Source of the DNA: Chaetoderma sp. LZ-2023a
Taxonomy: Eukaryota; Mollusca; Caudofoveata; Chaetodermatida; Chaetodermatidae
Assembly (NCBI GenBank): GCA_034401795.1
Contig: CM067372.1
Span: 18,503,924 to 18,567,923, forward strand
Reading direction: 5' to 3'
Length of the DNA: 64,000 nt
Part shown: in pieces, positions 1 to 11,500 of the stretch
Position numbering within the stretch: the stretch's first letter is position 1
How the letters are laid out: every line of letters starts with the position of its first letter
Made by a program: the position numbers and the translations under genes
The notes under the pieces: model-generated
Told to the model about the DNA's origin: nothing
The model's input: the letters and a program-made list of their open reading frames with translations, nothing else
Database searches by the model: none

Positions 1-3000
1 TTGTCTCCGTAACAGTTTGATGTGAAGCTAGTTTGAAGATGGTGTTGTCTTTGTCTCCGTAACAGTTTGATGTGAAGCTAGTTTGAAGATGTTGTTGTCT
101 TTGTCTCCGTAACAGTTTGATGTGAAGCTAGTTTGAAGATGGTGTTGTCTTTGTCTCCGTAACAGTTTGATGTGAAACTAGTTTGAAGATGTTGTTGTCT
201 TTGTCTCCGTAACAGTTTGATGTGAAGCTAGTTTGAAGATGTTGTTGTCTTTGTCTCCGTAACAGTTTGATGTGAAGCTAGTTTGAAGATGTTGTTGTCT
301 TTGTCTCCGTAACAGTTTGATGTGAAGCTAGTTTGAAGATGCTGTTGTCTTTGTCTCCGTAACAGTTTGATGTGAAGCTAGTTTGAAGATGGTGTTGTCT
401 TTGTCTCCGTAACAGTTTGATGTGAAACTAGTTTGAAGATGTTGTTGTCTTTGTCTCCGTAACAGTTTGATGTGAAGCTAGTTTGAAGATGGTGTTGTCT
501 TTGTCTCCGTAACAGTTTGATGTGAAGCTAGTTTGAAGATGGTGTTGTCTTTGTCTCCGTAACAGTTTGATGTGAAACTAGTTTGAAGATGTTGTTGTCT
601 TTGTCTCCGTAACAGTTTGATGTGAAGCTAGTTTGAAGATGGTGTTGTCTTTGTCTCCGTAACAGTTTGATGTGAAGCTAGTTTGAAGATGGTGTTGTCT
701 TTGTCTCCGTAACAGTTTGATGTGAAGCTAGTTTGAAGATGGTGTTGTCTTTGTCTCCGTAACAGTTTGATGTGAAACTAGTTTGAAGATGTTGTTGTCT
801 TTGTCTCCGTAACAGTTTGATGTGAAGCTAGTTTGAAGATGTTGTTGTCTTTGTCTCAGTAACAGTTTGATGTGAAGCTAGTTTGAAGATGTTGTTGTCT
901 TTGTCTCCGTAACAGTTTGATGTGAAGCTAGTTTGAAGATGTTGTTGTCTTTGTCTCCGTAACAGTTTGATGTGAAGCTAGTTTGAAGATGTTGTTGTCT
1001 TTGTCTCCGTAACAGTTTGATGTGAAGCTAGTGTGAAGATGTTGTTGTCTTTGTCTCCGTAACAGTTTGATGTGAAGCTAGTTTGAAGATGTTGTTGTCT
1101 TTGTCTCCGTAACAGTTTGATGTGAAGCTAGTTTGAAGATGTTGTTGTCTTTGTCTCCGTAACAGTTTGATGTGAAGCTAGTTTGAAGATGCTGTTGTCT
1201 TTGTCTCCGTAACAGTTTGATGTGAAGCTAGTTTGAAGATGTTGTTGTCTTTGTCTCCGTAACAGTTTGATGTGAAGCTAGTTTGAAGATGTTGTTGTCT
1301 TTGTCTCCGTAACAGTTTGATGTGAAGCTCGTTTGAAGATGCTGTTGTCTTTGGCTCCGTAACAGTTTGATGTGAAGCTCGTTTGAAGATGCTGTTGTCT
1401 TTGGCTCCGTAACAGTTTGATGTGAAGCTAGTTTGAAGATGTTGTTGTCTTTGTCTCCGTAACAGTTTGATGTGAAGCTAGTTTGAAGATGGTGTTGTCT
1501 TTGTCTCCGTAACAGTTTGATGTGAAACTAGTTTGAAGATGTTGTTGTCTTTGTCTCCGTAACAGTTTGATGTGAAGCTAGTTTGAAGATGTTGTTGTCT
1601 TTGTCTCCGTAACAGTTTGATGTGAAGCTAGTTTGAAGATGTTGTTGTCTTTGTCTCCGTAACAGTTTGATGTGAAGCTAGTTTGAAGATGCTGTTGTCT
1701 TTGTCTCCGTAACAGTTTGATGTGAAGCTAGTTTGAAGATGGTGTTGTCTTTGTCTCCGTAACAGTTTGATGTGAAACTAGTTTGAAGATGTTGTTGTCT
1801 TTGTCTCCGTAACAGTTTGATGTGAAGCTAGTTTGAAGATGGTGTTGTCTTTGTCTCCGTAACAGTTTGATGTGAAGCTAGTTTGAAGATGGTGTTGTCT
1901 TTGTCTCCGTAACAGTTTGATGTGAAACTAGTTTGAAGATGTTGTTGTCTTTGTCTCCGTAACAGTTTGATGTGAAGCTAGTTTGAAGATGGTGTTGTCT
2001 TTGTCTCCGTAACAGTTTGATGTGAAGCTAGTTTGAAGATGGTGTTGTCTTTGTCTCCGTAACAGTTTGATGTGAAGCTAGTTTGAAGATGGTGTTGTCT
2101 TTGTCTCCGTAACAGTTTGATGTGAAACTAGTTTGAAGATGTTGTTGTCTTTGTCTCCGTAACAGTTTGATGTGAAGCTAGTTTGAAGATGTTGTTGTCT
2201 TTGTCTCAGTAACAGTTTGATGTGAAGCTAGTTTGAAGATGTTGTTGTCTTTGTCTCCGTAACAGTTTGATGTGAAGCTAGTTTGAAGATGTTGTTGTCT
2301 TTGTCTCCGTAACAGTTTGATGTGAAGCTAGTTTGAAGATGTTGTTGTCTTTGTCTCCGTAACAGTTTGATGTGAAGCTAGTGTGAAGATGTTGTTGTCT
2401 TTGTCTCCGTAACAGTTTGATGTGAAGCTAGTTTGAAGATGTTGTTGTCTTTGTCTCCGTAACAGTTTGATGTGAAGCTAGTTTGAAGATGTTGTTGTCT
2501 TTGTCTCCGTAACAGTTTGATGTGAAGCTAGTTTGAAGATGCTGTTGTCTTTGTCTCCGTAACAGTTTGATGTGAAGCTAGTTTGAAGATGTTGTTGTCT
2601 TTGTCTCCGTAACAGTTTGATGTGAAGCTAGTTTGAAGATGTTGTTGTCTTTGTCTCCGTAACAGTTTGATGTGAAGCTCGTTTGAAGATGCTGTTGTCT
2701 TTGGCTCCGTAACAGTTTGATGTGAAGCTCGTTTGAAGATGCTGTTGTCTTTGGCTCCGTAACAGTTTGATGTGAAGCTAGTTTGAAGATGTTGTTGTCG
2801 CTGTCTCTGTAACAGTTTGATGTGAAGCTAGTTTGAAGATGGTGTTGTCTTTGTCTCCGTAACAGTTTGATGTGAAGCTAGTTTGAAGATGTTGTTGTCT
2901 TTGTCTCCGTAACAGTTTGATGTGAAGCTAGTTTGAAGATGTTGTTGTCTTTGTCTCCGTAACAGTTTGATGTGAAGCTCGTTTGAAGATGTTGTTGTCT

Positions 3001-5610
3001 TTGTCTCCGTAACAGTTTGATGTGAAGCTAGTTTGAAGATGTTGTTGTCTTTGTCTCCGTAACAGTTTGATGTGAAACTAGTTTGAAGATGATGTTGTCT
3101 TTGTCTCTGTAACAGTTTGATGTGAAGCTAGTTTGAAAATGTTGTTGTCTTTGTCTCCGTAACAGTTTGATGTGAAGCTAGTTTGAAGATGTTGTTGTCT
3201 TTGTCTACGTAACAGTTTGATGTGAAGCTAGTTTGAAGATGTTGTTGTCTTTGGCTCCGTAACAGTTTGATGTGAAGCTAGTGTGAAGATGTTGTTGTCT
3301 TTGTCTCCGTAACAGTTTGATGTGAAGCTAGTTTGAAGATGTTGTTGTCTTTGTCTCCGTAACAGTTTGATGTGAAGCTAGTTTGAAGATGTTGTTGTCT
3401 TTGTCTCCGTAACAGTTTGATGTGAAGCTAGTTTGAAGATGTTGTTGTCTTTATCTCCGTAACAGTTTGATGTGAAGCTAGTTTGAAGATGTTGTTGTCT
3501 TTGGCTCCGTAACAGATGATGTGAAGCTAGTGTGAAGATGCTGTTGTCTTTGTCTCCGTAACAGTTTGATGTGAAGCTAGTTTGAAGATGTTGTTGTCTT
3601 TGTCTCCGTAACAGTTTGATGTGAAGCTAGTGTGAAGATGCTGTTGTCTTTGTCTCCGTAACAGTTTGATGTGAAGCTAGTGTGAAGATGCTGTTGTCTT
3701 TGTCTCCGTAACAGTTTGATGTGAAGCTAGTGTGAAGATGCTGTTGTCTTTGTCTCCGTAACAGTTTGATGTGAAGCTAGTGTGAAGATGTTGTTGTCTT
3801 TGTCTACGTAACAGTTTGATGTGAAGCTAGTTTGAAGATGTTGTTGTCTTTGTCTCTGTAACAGTTTGATGTGAAGCTAGTTTGAAGATGCTGTTGTCTT
3901 TGTCTCCGTAACAGTTTGATGTGAAACTAGTTTGAAGATGTTGTTGTCTTTGTCTCCGTAACAGTTTGATGTGAAGCTAGTTTGAAGATGGTGTTGTCTT
4001 TGTCTCCGTAACAGTTTGATGTGAAACTAGTTTGAAGATGGTGTTGTCTTTGTCTCCGTAACAGTTTGATGTGAAGCTAGTTTGAAGATGTTGTTGTCTT
4101 TGTCTCCGTAACAGTTTGATGTGAAGCTAGTTTGAAGATGGTGTTGTCTTTGTCTCCGTAACAGTTTGATGTGAAGCTAGTTTGAAGATGGTGTTGTCTT
4201 TGTCTCCGTAACAGTTTGATGTGAAGCTAGTTTGAAGATGTTGTTGTCTTTGTCTCCGTAACAGTTTGATGTGAAGCTAGTTTGAAGATGGTGTTGTCTT
4301 TGTCTCCGTAACAGTTTGATGTGAAGCTAGTTTGAAGATGGTGTTGTCTTTGTCTACGTAACAGTTTGATGTGAAGCTAGTTTGAAGATGTTGTTGTCTT
4401 TGTCTCCGTAACAGTTTGATGTGAAGCTAGTTTGAAGATGTTGTTGTCTTTGTCTCCGTAACAGTTTGATGTGAAGCTAGTTTGAAGATGGTGTTGTCTT
4501 TGTCTCCGTAACAGTTTGATGTGAAGCTAGTTTGAAGATGTTGTTGTCTTTGTCTCCGTAACAGTTTGATGTGAAGCTAGTTTGAAGATGGTGTTGTCTT
4601 TGTCTCCGTAACAGTTTGATGTGAAGCTAGTTTGAAGATGGTGTTGTCTTTGGCTCCGTAACAGTTTGATGTGAAGCTAGTTTGAAGATGTTGTTGTCTT
4701 TGTCTCCGTAACAGTTTGATGTGAAACTAGTTTGAAGATGTTGTTGTCTTTGTCTCCGTAACAGTTTGATGTGAAGCTAGTTTGAAGATGCTGTTGTCTT
4801 TGTCTCCGTAACAGTTTGATGTGAAGCTAGTTTGAAGATGCTGTTGTCTTTGGCTCCGTAACAGTTTGATGTGAAGCTAGTTTGAAGATGGTGTTGTCTT
4901 TGTCTCCGTAACAGTTTGATGTGAAGCTAGTTTGAAGATGTTGTTGTCTTTGTCTCCGTAACAGTTTGATGTGAAGCTAGTTTGAAGATGGTGTTGTCTT
5001 TGTCTCCGTAACAGTTTGATGTGAAGCTAGTTTGAAGATGGTGTTGTCTTTGTCTCCGTAACAGTTTGATGTGAAGCTAGTTTGAAGATGCTGTTGTCTT
5101 TGTCTCCGTAACAGTTTGATGTGAAGCCAGTTTGAAGATGTTGTTGTCTTTGTCTCCGTAACAGTTTGATGTGAAGCTAGTTTGAAGATGCTGTTGTCTT
5201 TGGCTCCGTAACAGTTTGATGTGAAGCTAGTTTGAAGATGTTGTTGTCTTTGTCTCCGTAACAGTTTGATGTGAAGCTAGTTTGAAGATGTTGTCTTTGT
5301 CTCCGGAACAATTTGATGTGAAGCTAGTTTGAAGATGTTGTCTTTGTCTCTGTAACAGTTTGATGTGAAGCTAGTTTGAAGATGGTGTTGTCTTTATCTC
5401 CGTAACAGTTTGATGTGAAGCTAGTTTGAAGATGCTGTTGTCTTTGTCTCCGTAACAGTTTGATGTGAAGCTAGTTTGAGGATGCTGTTGTCTTTGTCTC
5501 CATAACAGTTTGATGTGAAGCTAGTTTGAAGATGCTGTTGTCTTTGTGTCCGTAACAGTTTGATGTGAAGCTAGTTTGAAGATGCTGTTGTCTTTATCTC
5601 CGTAACAGTT
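1..5610. repeat. 50-bp satellite, about 112 copies
   Basis: Head-to-tail 50-bp units beginning TTGTCTCCGTAACAGTTTGA. They differ mainly at one base (GTT/GGT/GCT before GTTGTCT), at GAAGCTA/GAAACTA, and at a few private changes. The period is kept with rare indels near 3515 and 5290. It starts before base 1 and ends at 5610, upstream of the first visible cytohesin exon. Confidence 0.98.
51..2799. repeat. 1,350-bp higher-order duplication (27 monomers) in the 50-bp satellite
   Basis: Private variants recur exactly 1,350 bases apart: CTCAGT at 851 and 2201, GTGTGAAGAT at 1031 and 2381, and TTGGCTCCGT at 1351 and 2701. The order of GAAACTA units is also the same. Blocks are about 51-1449 and 1441-2799, and the match breaks at 2800. 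Confidence 0.9.
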
Positions 5611-5799
5611 TTCACTAAGACCTGTTACAAAACTGAAGCCATATGTCAATATTAGATGCTGGTTAACTCAGATGTAGTACAAGAAACAGTAATTTGCCCT
5701 ATTCTATGACCTCATTAGAAATGTTTTTGTCTCCATCTTATGTTTACTGCAGAGATTACATGTCTGTGCACACGCATATGTGGCACACCAACGCACACA

Positions 5800-5905
5800 C
5801 TAACCCACAAAGCACTTACATATACAATGCACACACAACATGCATGCACACACGCGCGTGTGCGTGCTCGCATGCACACACGCACACACACTGTGCATGA
5901 TCCAC
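5800..5905. repeat. (CA)n microsatellite with interruptions
   Basis: Imperfect CA/CG dinucleotide tract. Short ORFs on both strands here are repeat artefacts. Confidence 0.85.
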
Positions 5906-6177
5906 AGAGTGGCAAGCAAGCATATAGAATCTCTGTAACCTTATCTTTACACTTGTTTTTATCAGTAGTAAGCTTTGATTCTTTGCCAGGGGTTTTGTGC
6001 CAATCTTGGCGGATAGACTAGGATTACTGCTTATTTATAGTCAATAATATTATTACACGGTGTATGATCTTGTGATCTGCTCTAGTGAGCTCTGCTGCAT
6101 TAGTCTGAATCATTTTCACCTGCTTCCTAAAATAGCTTCACAATAATAATTGTAAGTTAAATGCATCTTGATTAGCC
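5906..6177. other. AT-rich sequence, nothing recognised
   Basis: No gene, repeat array or RNA gene seen. Confidence 0.5.
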
Positions 6178-6397
6178 ATTTAGCACTCAAGATTAGTCGA
6201 GAAAATCTAGGAAATGTACCCTGTAATTGAAGTGAAGATTGTTTTTGAAAACCTACTGGCATGACTGGCGCAGTTACCAAGTCCTGTCTAGCTCAGTTAT
6301 CGAGCCAGTCATTCTACTTGTATAATTTCAAAAATAATATTCTCTTGGCCTGCATTCCTGAAGATCATTACAAAGGCTGGTTATGGCCAACTTGACA
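6178..6397. mobile_element. Palindromic MITE family B, degenerate copy
   Basis: Contains the family B core (GCTCAGTTATCGAGCCAGTC) flanked by TTTGAAAA and TTTCAAAA stems. It abuts the family A element at 6398. Confidence 0.6.
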
Positions 6398-6956
6398 ATT
6401 GACCTTTCCAGTTTATCCATCCATCATATGACGTCATTTGATGTTATAATGAACTACGTGACGTGTAGGATGATGTCATAACCATTACGTCATGAATGAC
6501 TCGATTTAGTCCATCTTAAATGCTTACTGGTCTGTAAGGTTGTATGAATTGTATTTCTTTACTATTTAATAAACATGCTGTTGAATATTTTGAAACTAAT
6601 TTGACTTGCTGCTATTGCTGCCACAACAGCACCCAGTCATATTAGTTTCAAAATATTCAACATCTTACCTGTATAGTCTTCTGGAAATTGATAGTCACAG
6701 AGTTCAGGTGTGTGTGGAGCTTGGCTAGTGATGGGCAGGTTGGCTAGTGATGGGCAACTTGGCTAGTGATGGGCAGCTTGGCTAGTGATGGGCAGGTTGG
6801 CTAGTGATGGGCAAGTTGGCTAGTGATGGGCAAGTTGGCTAGTGATGGGCAGGTTGGCTAGTGATTGGCAGGTTGGCTAGTGATGGGCAGCTTGGCTAGT
6901 GATGGGCAGGTTGGCTAGTGATGGGCAGGGCAAAGCTAAAACTGGAAAGGTCCATT
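6398..6956. mobile_element. MITE family A, full-length copy with internal minisatellite
   Basis: Starts with TTGACCTTTCCAGTTTATCC and ends with AACTGGAAAGGTCCATTG, so the termini are inverted (core ACCTTTCCAGTT). The interior has TGACGTCA-like motifs, an AATAAA, and a long hairpin near 6578-6662 (TTTTGAAACTAATTTGACT against its complement, around GCTGCTATTGCTGCCACAAC). The 3' third is expanded into a 20-bp array. No transposase is encoded. Confidence 0.75.
6721..6930. repeat. 20-bp minisatellite inside MITE A, about 10 copies
   Basis: Unit TTGGCTAGTGATGGGCAGGT. Other family A copies have this motif once (for example near 60908), so the array arose inside this element. Confidence 0.9.
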
Positions 6957-7484
6957 GATGGGTTAAAGCATCTTCAGAGTACAAAGTTGAATTTCTTCCT
7001 CACATAAAATTTTCATAACTCGCCATGCTATATATTTAATTTTGATATTTGAGATGCATTTTATGCGTCCAGATGTCATATGAAAATATCATGATACATA
7101 TCTGTACATCCATCCATCGACTTATTGACATGATCATCTCAAAATCTTTGCATGAATTCAGTCACTCATTGCTTTGATGATAGTGTATGACACTGTTCAA
7201 GGTCATCATAGAGGTCAAACTCATGTACCAATGTTGCTAGGAATAAATGTTCCTGCAGATAAATATAATTTTAACTACACGGATTCCGAGGAGGCATTGT
7301 ATTATATAGAGTTAGGATTGTGTAGGTCTGTGGACCCCAAGGTTATGCTTGCTCATAGTTCACATATATCTATATTCTGCTCACAAACTTTGATACTAAA
7401 ATGGATCGAGTGAAGATTGCATGTATTGTGTTCTCAGAATATGTAGACACTAGATGCACGTTAGTTGTCACAGTAACCCTGTCT
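6957..7484. other. Unassigned intergenic or intronic sequence
   Basis: Contains an ATG-start frame at 7174-7413 (79 codons) with no recognised domain. Nothing else seen. Confidence 0.4.
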
Positions 7485-7722
7485 TAACCGTTTAATCATC
7501 AAATTTGTTCAAGAAAATTTCAATTTTCTCATAGAAAATGTCCACTTGCAGACCAAGGGAAGACTGGTTTTGAAAATTTAACACTAGAATGACTGGCTCG
7601 GTTATCGAGCCAGTTATTACAGTGATAAATTTTCAAAAATGGTCTTCTCTTGGTCTGCAAATGGATATTTCTCAAGCCCACTCCAGAAGCTACTTTTGGC
7701 TGATATGAGGGTTAAATGGTTA
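7485..7722. mobile_element. Palindromic MITE family B
   Basis: Whole element is self-complementary: AAAATGTCCACTTGCAGACC and GGTCTGCAAATGGATATTTC arms around GGCTCGGTTATCGAGCC. The ends run AACCGTTTAATCATC to GAGGGTTAAATGGTTAA. Confidence 0.8.
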
Positions 7723-7739
7723 ATGGATGAATCCAATCT

Positions 7740-7980
7740 GTCACTCATATCTGATGTCATATTTAGTTAGCTGACATTATGATCATCATAACGTATATCT
7801 CTATCACAAAAATCAAAAGGTCTGTCACTAGTGTATAATTTGTTTGCCATTGATGAATTTACAATTTAATAAACATTCTGTTGCATTTTTTTTAAACTAG
7901 CAGTTGTTTCCTCTGTTCATTTCTAATTAGTTTCAAATTATTCAACAGCTTTACCTGAATTCTTATCTTGAAATTGAGAC
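7740..7980. mobile_element. MITE family A, degraded copy
   Basis: Has the family A order: TGATGTCAT motifs, then TTTAATAAACATTCTGTTG, then CTAATTAGTTTCAAATTATT and TTCAACAGC. The hairpin is decayed. Confidence 0.5.
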
Positions 7981-8345
7981 TATTTTTGAAAATTTACCAC
8001 TGAAATGACTGGCTCGGTTATCTGTTCACAAATAGTCTTCTTTTGGTCTGCAAATGGACATTTCTCAAGACCACTGCAGAAGGCGTTTTTTTGCTGATAT
8101 GAGTGTTAGAGGGTTAACTAAGCTGAGGTACAACACATAGCTGATGCCACATAATGGTCAAGCTGGCTCAAATTAGCCTTTGCACTGGTCGTAAAAATAT
8201 CCATTTGCAGGCCAAAGAAGGCTAATAATATATGTTGAATTTTGACGCTCGAATGATTGGCTCTTGTCGTATATTTTCAAAAATAGTCATCTCTTGGCCT
8301 GCATATGGACATTCACTAAGCAAAGCTTCAGATTTTCTTAAAATT
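7981..8345. mobile_element. Two partial family B MITEs
   Basis: 7985-8117 has one arm and part of the core (GACTGGCTCGGTTATC). 8165-8320 has a degenerate copy (GTCCATTTGCAGGCC-like arms). Both lie just upstream of cytohesin exon 1. Confidence 0.55.
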
Positions 8346-8463
8346 AAATTTATTAAATGGTTTATGAATTGTCTTAATTACACGCTGAAAACTGACAGTA
8401 AGTGAGTGTGGATATAAATGGATGAATACAATAAATAGTGTATGTTTTTCTGTCTGTTTTCAG

Positions 8464-8544
8464 AAATGACTTCAACATCGATGTCCTGAAAAAATTTGTG
8501 AATTTACATGAATTCACAGACATGATTCTGGTGCAAGCATTGAG
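8464..8544 (+). CDS. CYTH: Cytohesin exon 1 of window (Sec7 domain)
   Basis: Preceded by a pyrimidine stretch ending TTTTCAG and followed by GTAAGC. It encodes [17 protein letters not shown] then TDMILVQAL. The first base completes a codon from an unseen upstream exon, probably the Arg of the family's GER-D/N motif. The last two bases (AG) start an Arg finished in the next exon. The 3' part of this exon is partly duplicated twice in the intron just downstream. Confidence 0.95.
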
Positions 8545-11500
8545 GTAAGCAAACACATTACTCACATCAGACGCACGCACGCACGCACGCACGTACATCC
8601 TGAAAGCGCTTGTTAATTTACATGAATTCACAGACATGATTCTGGTGAAAGTATTGAGGTAGGCAAACACATTACACACATCAGACGCACGCACGCACGC
8701 ACGCACGCACGTACATCCTGAAAGCGCTTGTTAATTTACATTCTGGTGCAGACATTGAGGTAAGCAAAACGCAATACTCAGATTTACTCCCATCAGAGGC
8801 ACATAGACACAAGTGTGTTGGTTAATTTATATCTGAACTGAACATTTGTCAATTCTCATATGAATTTTGTCTTTATAACCCGAAATCCTCTGTTGCATTT
8901 AGATACAGTTGTTGCTGAAAAATGGCCACTGAAAACAATTTGACAAAGTTATTGCTGCCTTAGTCAGCAACAACTGTCACTCAAATTGCTCACAATAACT
9001 TCAAGTGGTGCTACATTAACACTTTCATTGATGAATTACGCATGTCTCATTTTCAAGAGGTAACCATACAGGAAAACTGGAATATTTTGAAATTAATTTG
9101 ACTGGAAGTCATTGCATCAACTTTTCCTTTAAATGACTTCTTTTCAAGAACCGCTGGACTGATTTAAATTATATTTGGCAGGAAGCATCCTTAGGGCATA
9201 GTGATCCAAGTTTTTTCAAATGAAGCCGATCGGCCAATTTGGCCGGTGGCCATCTTGGATTCCGACCGATTTTAGGAAATATCTTTAAAAATCATCTCCG
9301 AAACCACTGGGGGAATCGATTCAAAACTCATGAAACATCATCTAGGGAAAGAGATAAGCCAAGTTTGCTCAAGAAGACTTGATTGACCAAATGGTTCGGT
9401 GGCCATCTTGGATGACCTAGTTTTCTCGAAAACGACTTCTCCAGAACCGCTGAAGGGATTGGGCCAAAATTTGGGAGATATGATTAGGAACTAAGGGCCA
9501 TTCCATTAAAGCTTGTTCAAGGGATGTTGAGGGCCAATCAAAATATAGCGTGTTTGGTGGCCATTTTGTATTTTTTTATTTGATGGATTTTGAGGCCGAA
9601 ATTGGTTTTATATATGTTTTTGCTATTCTGAGCTCAAATTTGGCATTTTCGAAACTGTCGGATAAACGGTTTGACTACCATCTTGGATTACTTTCCCACC
9701 AAAGACCACCCCCCCCCCCCATACTAAAGCAATGGGAAATTTAAAATATCTTCCTGAGAACTACTAGGCCGATTTCAATTATATTTGACAGGAAGCATCT
9801 TTAGGGCATAGGGATGTAAGTTTGTTCAAATGAGGCCGATTGGCCAATTTGGCTGGCAGCCATCTTGGATTTCAACCGATTTTAGGAAACGTCTTTAAAA
9901 ATCTTCTCCGAAACCGCTTGGGAATCAATTCAAAACTCATGAAACTTCATCTAGGGAAAGATGTACGGCAAGTTTGTTCAAGAAGACTTGATTGACTGAA
10001 TGGTTCGGCGGCCATCTTGGATGACCTAGTTTTCCCGAAAACTACTCCAGAACCGCTGAAGGGATCAGGCCGAAATGTAGGAGATATGCTCAAGGACTAA
10101 GGGCCATTAAAGTTTGTTAAGGGAAGTTGATCCGTCAAAAAACATGGCCACCGTGGGCCAATCAAAATGTAGCGTGTTTGGTAGCCATATTGGATTTCTT
10201 TTTATTTGATGGATTTTGAGGTCGAAATTGGTTCTATATATGTTTTTGAATATTCTGAGCTCAAATTTGCCATTTTCGAAGCTGTCAGAAAAACGGTTTG
10301 GCGGCCATCTTGGATTATTTTCCAGGCAAAGGCACCCATACTAAAGCAACAGGAACTTTAAAATGTCTTCTTGAGAACTGCTGGGACGATTTCAATTATA
10401 TTTGGCAGAAAGCATCCTTAGGGCATAGGGATCCAAGTTTGTTTAAATGAAACTGATCGGTCAATTGGGCTGGTGGCCATCTTGGATTTCGACTGATTTT
10501 TAGAAATGTCTAAAAATCTTCTCCAAAACCGTTTGAGGGAACGATTCATAACTCATGAAATATCATCTATGGCAAGAGCTGAACCCCTATTTGTTCAAGG
10601 GAACTTGATTGACCAAACAGTTCGGTGGCCATCTTGGATTACCTTTTTTTTTCCGAAAACAACTCCAGAACCGCTGAAGCGATCGGGCCGAAGCTTTGGA
10701 CATATGATTATGGAATAAGGGCCATTAAAGTTTGTTCAAGGGAAGTTGATCTGTAAAAAACATGGCCGCTATCGGCCAATCAAAATATAGCGTGTTTGGT
10801 CGCCATATTGGATTTTTTTATTTGATGGACTTGAGGCCGAAATTTTTTTTTTTATAAGTTTTTGGGTATTTTGATCTCAAATTTGCAATTTTCGAATCTC
10901 GAATAAATGGGTTGCCAGCCATCTTGGATAATTGTCCCGCAAAAGCTCCCATACTAAAGCAATGGGAAATTTAAAATGTCTTCTTGAGAACTACTGGGCC
11001 GATTTCAATTATATTTGGCATCCTTAGGGCATGGAGATTTAACTTTGTTCAAACGAAGCTGATCAGCCAATTTGGCCAGCAGCCATTATGGATTTCGATC
11101 GATTTTTAGAAATGTCTTTAAAAATCTTCGCCAAAACTGTTTGAGCGATTGATTCAAAACTCATAAAATATCATTTAGGGCACGAGTTGAACCAAGTTTG
11201 TTCAAGGGAACTTGATTTGCCAAAACAATTTGATGGAAAGAGTTGGAAATACACAATTACTACTGAACTACATTGTACTATGGCATAATGTGAGAGTTAC
11301 TCGTTAAAGAGGCATCACTGCTCACCTAGGAAGGGTTTAATAATGAACATTGCGTAAGAGTGAAGACAAAGCCAAGTTTGTTCAAGAGGACTTGATTGAC
11401 CAAATGGTTCGGCGACCATCTTGGATGACCTAGTTTTCCCAACAATGACTCCTCCAGAACCGCTGACGGTATCAGGCCAAAATTTGGGCCATTAAAATTT

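Noticed and set aside
7174-7413. 79-codon ORF upstream of exon 1 as a possible missing Sec7 exon
   Set aside because: No match to the expected upstream cytohesin sequence and no convincing splice sites.
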